A stretch of DNA of 64,000 nucleotides. Source: Liolophura sinensis. Lineage: Eukaryota; Mollusca; Polyplacophora; Chitonida; Chitonidae. The notes beneath the pieces were generated by a model. The model was not told where the DNA came from. It ran no database searches and saw only the letters and a program-made list of their open reading frames with translations. The stretch's first letter is position 1; the number at the start of each line of letters is the position of its first letter. The stretch is from NCBI RefSeq assembly GCF_032854445.1, contig NC_088302.1, positions 46,472,521-46,536,520 of the forward strand. Direction: 5' to 3'. A program made the position numbers and the translations under genes. Positions 58,013 to 64,000 of the stretch are shown in pieces.

Positions 58013-58376
58013 TCAACCTGACTTACTTGTATAATAATGTCAATGAAACTGAACCGAACGTGTGTTTTTTGCTAAATTTTACATTTGTACAATTCCTTCA
58101 TTAAGAAATACGGTCAGAACATCCAAGGTCTAAGTCGTGCTGTTACATACTTGTATCTTAACCTGAAAGAAGGTAACCCTTTTTAAAATATCTGAGCTGA
58201 GGTAACTTAGACCTGCGCTGTAAGTGTTTTGTTATTGTGAAAGGTTAACAATAATTATTATGTTAACATACTGATTAACTCTTACTTCTGAAATATAAAA
58301 GGCTTCAGCAGTAAAGTAAACCAGAACAAACCGTCAACTTCGTCATTTCACTGCCTTTAAAATAACTGTCTAGGGA

Positions 58377-58462
58377 CCTTGGTGACTCAGATGGTTAGAG
58401 CAGTCAGTTTCTGAGACCATTGGTTCTCGGCTAACGAGGTCGTATTTCTAAATTCAGCTCCC
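58377..58462 (+). repeat. tRNA-like SINE head, orphan
   Basis: GACCTTGGTGACTCAGATGG, TTAGAGCAGTCAGTTTCTGA carries an A-box-like stretch. The B-box region is decayed (TCTAAATTCAGCTCC). No body follows. It cannot fold a proper cloverleaf, so it is not a tRNA gene. Confidence 0.5.
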
Positions 58463-58489
58463 GCTCTTTTTACCCACGACTTGTGTAAG

Positions 58490-58871
58490 TGAGTGAGTGA
58501 GTGTTTGGGGTTTAACGTCCTACATAACAATTTTTCAGTCATATGACGACGAAGGAATCCTTAGAGTGCATGTAATGTGCCTCCTTGTTGCAGGATGAAT
58601 TTCGACCGCTCTAATGTGCCTCCTTGTTGCAGGACGAATTTCAACCGCTCTTTTATCTAGTGTCGCTTCACTTTAACGGAGACGGAGGCAAGTAAGCCAC
58701 CCCGCCCGAGTTATTATACTTATACGGCTCAACCAGTCGTTGCACTATCCCCTCCATGCTGAACGTCAAGACGGGAAGATACAACTTCCTCTTTTAAAGT
58801 CTTAGGTGTGACTCGACCCAGAATTGACCCTGGATCTATCGCTCCTGAAGCGGACGGTCTACCATCTATGC
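58490..58871 (-). repeat. SINE B, full-length, with internal duplication and 10-bp target duplication
   Basis: The same plan as 10824-11189, reversed: a GTGAGTGAGTGAGTG tail, GTTTAACGTCCTACATAACA, 'CATATGACGACGAAGGAATC', through GTAAGCCACCCCGCCCGAGT to the head (GCGGACGGTCTACCATCTAT). A segment of about 41 bp (TAATGTGCCTCCTTGTTGCA, GGACGAATTTCRACCGCTC) is present twice in tandem near 58585-58655 but once in other copies. CTTGTGTAAG flanks it at 58480-58489 and 58872-58881. Confidence 0.93.
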
Positions 58872-58881
58872 CTTGTGTAAG

Positions 58882-59387
58882 GAGGTTTATTTGACACTCT
58901 TATGTGTGGAGGACACCAGAGTGAAATTATTATTTTATTTATATTTTATTTAATAATTATTTAATTATTTTCGGCTTTTACGCAATTTCCTAACAAATCA
59001 AAGGCTGTTGTTTTTTTGGAGATACTTGCTGTGTATGCTCCACCATGTGCTGGCAGTGCTGTATAGTTTCAAAACATTATTCTGACGTCTCAAGCCTGTA
59101 GGTGGAACGTGCGAAAAAAATAACGTGAAAAGAAACTCAGTTTTCTTTCCTTGCTTTCAGATATGTTGCTATCTGCGAATACAATTAGATTATGTCGATC
59201 TGTCTTGACAGAGTGACCCATATGCGAGAACATAGGGTTCTTGGCCGTCTACGCCATACGTTGCTTTTCGGGTTCCATGTATAAGGCCTGGCTTATATAT
59301 TCTCTTTACGGATTGAAAGATGTAGAACGAAAGATTGAGGTTCTGAAATGTGTGATCGTCTCCGCTATTCATATTTAAACGTGTAGT
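58882..59387. other. No recognised feature; AT-rich tract
   Basis: 58925-58972 is an imperfect ATTTTATTTATATTTT-type run. No exon found. Confidence 0.45.
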
Positions 59388-59570
59388 GACGTCACGCTAT
59401 TCTTTTTCAAGAATCCACAGTTGGGTGTTTGTGGTTTGAGTGGTGATGGGTGACGAATTGTACCACCTGAACGCGCCGTTGACTGGTGTACGGTATATCG
59501 TGATTCGAACTCACGAGCACAAGGCTCTAAACCATTCCAATATCCCACTGACTATCCGGGAAGACCGTAA
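59388..59570 (-). repeat. Family E tRNA-derived element, copy 1
   Basis: On the minus strand: GGATAGTCAGTGGGATATTG (A-box-like), GAGCCTTGTGCTCGTGAGTT, then CGAATCACGATATACCG (B box), GCGCGTTCAGGTGGTACAAT, TCACCCATCACCACTCAAAC and TGTGGATTCTTGAAAAAGAA, ending in GTGACGTCAC. It matches 59984-60180 along its length. Confidence 0.75.
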
Positions 59571-59983
59571 GACCTTCCCCTTTCAGGTAACCCTTATGTG
59601 ACCGATCTTAAGAATGTTATATATGAAGGGTCCTTTCGTTTCTGATCAGTGCGAAATTTATTTTCCAACAGTGTCGTCCTTTTCATATTTTATTTACACT
59701 TCAAATTAATTTCAAAACATCAAATGTTGCCAGTGTGAGTAAAGGCAGAGTGGCGTCATCAATTCACTTAGGCACAAATATGAACAGCGAAACAGAGTTT
59801 GTACTAAATTGGGTCTAATTTGTGACATTCTGATTGCGAACATTTTTGATATATCGAGGCATGGTTATGTCAATATGACAATCTACTATCAGACTTTCCA
59901 AGATTATATGTAAGCTTCAATCAATTCAGATTTAATTTCCCGCATAACTAATCAGACCAAAACATGTCCTTAAACATTTGCTA

Positions 59984-60180
59984 TGACGTCACGTTGTTGT
60001 CTGAGGAATTGGTTATTTTAAAAGAATCCACAATTAAAGAGTCAGTGGTTTGAGTGGTGAAGGGTGACAATTTGTACTACCTGAGTGTGCTTTCGTTTGG
60101 TGTGCGGTAGAGCGGTATTCAAACCCACGAACACAAGGCTGTAAAACATCCCAATGTCTTACTGAGCTATGGAATACCAT
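59984..60180 (-). repeat. Family E tRNA-derived element, copy 2
   Basis: Minus strand: CATAGCTCAGTAAGACATTG, CAGCCTTGTGTTCGTGGGTT, TGAATACCGCTCTACCG, ACTCAGGTAGTACAAATTGT, CACCCTTCACCACTCAAACC, ATTGTGGATTCTTTTAAAAT, AACGTGACGTCAT. Same orientation as copy 1, about 600 bp away. The family shares no body with SINEs A, B or C. Confidence 0.75.
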
Positions 60181-60253
60181 AAAATGAGCATTCATTGACG
60201 CTAATTGTGATGTAATGTTCTTTTTTTAACATTTTGTTTGAAATGACACCCCG

Positions 60254-60315
60254 CGATTCTTGAAAATCGCCATTCTTGGCGTAAAACACCAATGAAATAA
60301 ATCAATAAATAAAAA
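60254..60315 (+). repeat. SINE A tail fragment
   Basis: GATTCTTGAAAATCGCCATT, CTTGGCGTAAAACACCAATG and an AAATAAATCAATAAATAAA tail. About 60 bp, strongly truncated. Confidence 0.75.
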
Positions 60316-60424
60316 TGCAGTGTTATTAAAACATATAAAACAGAGTACCACTGAAACAATGAAAAGGGAACTGACCTCAGGGTCATCGTTTTTGCAGAAA
60401 TACAATGTAAAACACAAGACCTTT

Positions 60425-62165
60425 AGGGTGATCCCACCGGACGTAGAGGTGTGGCATCTGGGTCGGGCAGCACACATATACAGACCCTCAGTTACCATCT
60501 GTATCACACCTCATGTCTGGGGATAAAGCAGGTCAAGGAGGGGAAGACGGTCTATGGATCGGGGTGGTGTTGAAAGATGTGCACAGCAAACATACATTGT
60601 GTTCGGTTTCATCTTCCCTGCGCTGTGGGTGATGTGGTGAGGCCTTGTCACAAGGGAAATACGACTGGAGCAATTTAACGACCAAGACATCTACTGTGAC
60701 GGTCAGTCTTTGTGGGAAACGGTTTTGACATAGAAGCCTGGCATTTGGGTCGGGAAGTGGGGCGGGCAGGAGGGCACGCATTCAGAAATTTCTCTAACGT
60801 TCTCTATCATGCCACATACATGGGGATAAAACAGGACAGGGAAGGGAGGACGATGGTCTATGAAAAAGGGTGGGATATGAGATGTGCCCAGTACACATAC
60901 ACTGAATAGGTTCCATCTTAACTATACTCTGTATCCTACACTCTGTAGGATGATGCGGCATCATCTCAAGGGAAAGGCGGTCTAGAGACACCAGCACTGT
61001 TGAGGGCAAGGCTTTTAGGTGACAGTCTGTCTGGGTGTGAAAGGACTGGACACAGAGGTGCACCATCTGTGTCGGGAAGTGGGACGGGCAGGAGGGTATT
61101 CAGAGAATTATGTTACCTTCTCTATCATGTCACATACCTGGGCACAAAGCTGGTCAGGGAAATGAAGACGATGGTTTATGGGTGTGAGATGTGCCTAATA
61201 AAAATCCTGTATATATGTTAATACTACATTTTCTGGAATTCTTTCCATGTGCGTGTAGTATCATCATTCGTTAAAATTCTAGAAACCGCGATGTTGACAT
61301 TTATCTTGAATAGGTGTAACGCAGTCAATCTCAATATCGATAGCATCAAAATAATAAAATTGTGCCTTGCTAATGCAACTGTTACACCTGATTCAACTGT
61401 ATCAATATTGCGGCTTGCCATACTTGTATTTTGCACATTAAAAACATTCCAATTGAATCATGTGGTTGCTGTGTTCTCTAGCATAACTATATCTTAACCT
61501 GAAGTTATATAAAAATTTGAGACTATTACAGCAAGTTAACGCTTGTGTGCAAAAATCTCACACCTTGGGTTTAAGCTATTTTCTGCATTTAAATAATAAT
61601 TTAGATAAACTTCTACCGCTAAATATTATGCAAAAACTCATCATATGTTTTTTTTTTTCACCCACTGCAAACTTTCGATGGGACCATTGGACCCAGGTGT
61701 CCATAGGGCTTCCAGACTTCGGCTCCATTTTCGTTCCGCGCTGTTTATTCCCAGGTTGATGTGTCGTGATCGCGAGAGACAGACGGTCAGGGAGCCCAAT
61801 AGTGCCGGTGGTGGAGACCGTTAGTAAAATGGTCATTCCGTGTGTGTACGGCTTGGACATAAAGGCGTTGCATCTCGGTAAGTGGGCAGGAGGGCACATG
61901 TTCCGTGCCTTCCATTACCGGTCTCTACCACCCGACATACCTTTGAATAAAGTACGTCAAAGAAGGAAAGACTGTGGTTAATGGATCGGGGTAGGATGTC
62001 AGATGTGCCCAGTCAATACATTGCCCCAGGGTGATGTGGCCTGGTTATGACGGAAAGGACGTTTAGGGGAATTCAGAACTGCTCAAGGCAGATACCAAGG
62101 GTGACGGTCACTCTGTTGTGAACGACCTGGACATAGAGGTGTGGCAAAATGGTCAAGAAGTGAAC
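60425..62165 (+). repeat. Degenerate large tandem repeat, ~290-325 bp, about 5 units, interrupted
   Basis: Landmarks recur in order: GACATAGAGGTGTGGCATCT-type, CGGGAAGTGGGGCGGGCAGG, TCTCTATCATGCCACATAC, GGGGATAAAACAGGACAGGG, GACGATGGTCTATG, GAGATGTGCCCAGTACA. The CATCTGGGTCGGG-type point lies near 60452, 60739, 61064, 61869 and 62142, i.e. steps of 287, 325, 805 and 273. The long step contains about 515 bp (roughly 61200-61715) that does not match the unit and looks inserted. No unit keeps a conserved frame. Confidence 0.75.
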
Positions 62166-62766
62166 CAGGCAAAACCGTATCTCAGGATACGACAGTTATT
62201 TGATACTACCCCACCATGTATGAATGTATAACCCAAATCCTAAAAGAACCCTATGAACAACGGACCTTAATAACAAAGTGATGTTATACTTTTATGTAAC
62301 TGTAAATTTTACATAATGCGCGATTCGTACATTAAGCCATATTTTCCAAACATTTTACATCAGGGAATGTAAAAAAATAATGGAAATAAGAATTAAGAAA
62401 GTATATAAAAATACAAAAATAGGACGGAATCATACAAGCTCTTTTTCAATGATGTAGGAAAGACGCAAGGTATGATCTAGGCGAATGTGTGAAAGTGTTC
62501 AAATCGTGTACCATGCTGGAATATCAGTTGTGGATAACAAAATATGTATCTAAGTTGCGATTTGATTGCAATTGTTCATATAGCCAACGTGGGGATCTAA
62601 TTCAACACGATGACTATCTGCCCATAGCCCCGGGTTGAGTGGAATTAGACACCATCAGGCAGAGATCCAGAGATTCTGAACTTTCTGTCCATATTTTCTT
62701 ACAAGAGAACTGTGCTCATTGTAAAAGCTTACAGAAACTTGGAGTAAAGGCGTTTAAGGGGATAAT
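62166..62766. other. No recognised feature
   Basis: AT-rich; no exon or repeat family recognised. Confidence 0.45.
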
Positions 62767-63027
62767 TATTTATTTATTTGATTGTTGTCTTACTATGTAC
62801 TCAAGAATATTTCACTTATACGACGGCGGCCAGCATTATGGTGGGAGGAAATCGGCCAGAGCCTGGGGGAAACCCACGACCATCCGCAAGTTGCTGAAGA
62901 GCTTCCTACTTTTTGGTCGGAGAGGAACCCCCAGAGGGCTTGAACTCACAGCGATCGCATTGGTGAGAGACTCCTGGGTCATTACACTAGGCTGGCGTGC
63001 TAAACAACTGAGCCACGGAGGCCCCGT
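62767..63027 (-). repeat. SINE A, complete copy including tRNA-like head
   Basis: TTATTTATTTATTTGATTGT, TTCACTTATACGACGGCGGC, GGGGGAAACCCACGACCATC, 'TTGAACTCACAGCGATCGCA' (reversed B box), and the head, reading GGGGCCTCCGTGGCTCAGTT, GTTTAGCACGCCAGCC on the minus strand. CGTTTAAGGGG before and CGTTTAAAGGAG after are an imperfect target duplication. This copy, at about 260 bp, is the best guide to the full family A layout. Confidence 0.94.
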
Positions 63028-63711
63028 TTAAAGGAGTAACCTTGACACACTAGTTTTTGCAGTATTAACTTGTGACGTTGTTTAACCAATTTGTGTGAAT
63101 AATAGGAAATATGATTACCTTGAAACTATTGTAATCTCGACTGGAACAGGAATTTTCAGTGTGGGTAGGTGTGTGTAACAGTGAGTGCTAACAGGAAACC
63201 AGCCCGTCGCAAGATCCTCACTCGCAAGGCCGGGATCACGGACTACATAATAAAACTAGTGATAAACCATTGATCGATAGCAATGGAGATTCGTTCGAAA
63301 CAAGACAATCGTATACCTATGTTCAGTTAAAATGGTCGTTCCATGACAATAAGCGCAAAACAACGTTCAACACAAACTACCTAATCACAAAAAAGTATAT
63401 AAGCTAAGAAATTATGACCGGCTCATGCAGAGAAAACAGTCAAAAGTTTTGACTCAATGGCAGAAAAATCCAAGAATTGTTCAAGGCCTATCGAGTGCAC
63501 AGCTGTTTGTCAACAGACCCTTTCTGATGCCATGTAATCTCGGATATAACTAAATTAGCATCACTAAGATTTTCGACGGTTTAAGTTTTTTTCTTTCTTT
63601 TTTATTTCCAGAGATACAGGTACAGCTTGGAAGATTGAGTATTTAATTGCTTCCCTTCTTATTGTTCATTCCTTCCTGTACTGATATTACTAAATTTATT
63701 ACGAATTTATT
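63028..63711. other. No recognised feature
   Basis: AT-rich, with a pyrimidine run (TTTTTTTCTTTCTTTTTTAT) at about 63588-63607. No following exon recognised. Confidence 0.45.
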
Positions 63712-63832
63712 ACGATTTATTTATTTGTTAAAATTATATGATCGATGTTTTACCCCGTACTCAAGAATATTTCATTTATAAAACAATGGGGAGCGTGATG
63801 GTGGTAGGAACCTGTTCGAAGTCCGGAGGAAA
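63712..63832 (-). repeat. SINE A, diverged 3' half
   Basis: ACGATTTATTTATTTGTTAA, ATGATCGATGTTTTACCCCG, TACTCAAGAATATTTCATTT, then a poorly conserved core (AAAACAATGGGGAGCGTGAT) and GGTAGGAACCTGTTCGAAGT. Old copy. Confidence 0.75.
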
Positions 63833-64000
63833 CCAGTGTATGTGTAACAGTTTTATTTCATTAATAGGCATTTCACATAATGATAAAAATCATTTCACTT
63901 CCTATGCACTTATGAGCGTTGACCCTCAAGAAACCGCACCACCTGGAAGTAACGAAATCTCAGCTGGTGCTAGATTCAAGCAGGCATACTCTTCGTGAAA
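63833..64000. other. Right edge, no recognised feature
   Basis: An open frame on the plus strand runs through here from the SINE copy. It shows no domain and I treat it as chance. Confidence 0.45.

Noticed and set aside
59740-59830. Minus-strand Q-I-R-P-N, tested as the missing N-terminal exon of the channel gene
   Set aside because: The preceding residues do not give Tyr-Asp-x-Arg, no good donor follows, and the position is 57 kb upstream.
62639-63031. 130-codon plus-strand open frame
   Set aside because: Most of it is a complete SINE A copy in reverse. Similar frames appear at every SINE A copy.

Overview
This is an animal (metazoan) nuclear window, gene-poor and full of interspersed repeats. 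The organism is most likely a mollusc. That is inferred from the many copies of tRNA-derived SINEs whose 3' parts read like the 'TACGGCGTAAAACACCAATC' tails I associate with molluscan genomes; I could not search a database, and the class (gastropod or bivalve) is not determined. There is no bacterial gene organisation, no CRISPR array, no rRNA operon and no long coding frame. Almost all open frames are chance frames in intron or intergenic DNA, or they run through SINE copies.

The one secure gene is at the left edge on the minus strand. Two exons (2782-2715 and 1812-1583) have good splice sites and matching phases, and encode part of the extracellular domain of a Cys-loop ligand-gated ion channel of the glycine/GABA/glutamate-gated chloride type. 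The gene continues off the left edge (Cys-loop, membrane helices) and its 5' exons lie to the right; I could not place them confidently. Weaker candidate exons are at 34181-34292 (minus), 44254-44457 (minus), 17304-17594 (plus, doublecortin-like) and 56354-56413 (plus, a possible first exon behind a TATA box at 56086).

The rest is repeat landscape. Five families are recognisable. SINE A ends in the tail quoted above. SINE B ends in GTGAG repeats and has a full tRNA-like head. SINE C has a tRNA head and a 'TTCAGTGGCGGCAG' core. Family D is about 380 bp, has no tRNA head and often occurs as head-to-tail dimers. Family E has a tRNA-like head and two copies near 59.4 and 60.0 kb. There are also two inverted-repeat MITE-like elements (about 42.0 and 44.8 kb) and tandem arrays with periods of 40, 46, 61, 82, about 180 and about 300 bp. 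Clear target-site duplications prove several insertions, including a SINE inside a SINE inside a family D element at 3.2-4.1 kb and a SINE tail inserted backwards into another SINE at 6.2 kb. I see no convincing novel biological system. The items most worth a second look are the channel's atypical ligand-site residue, the nested insertions, the shared 3' module of three SINE families, and the dimeric habit of family D.
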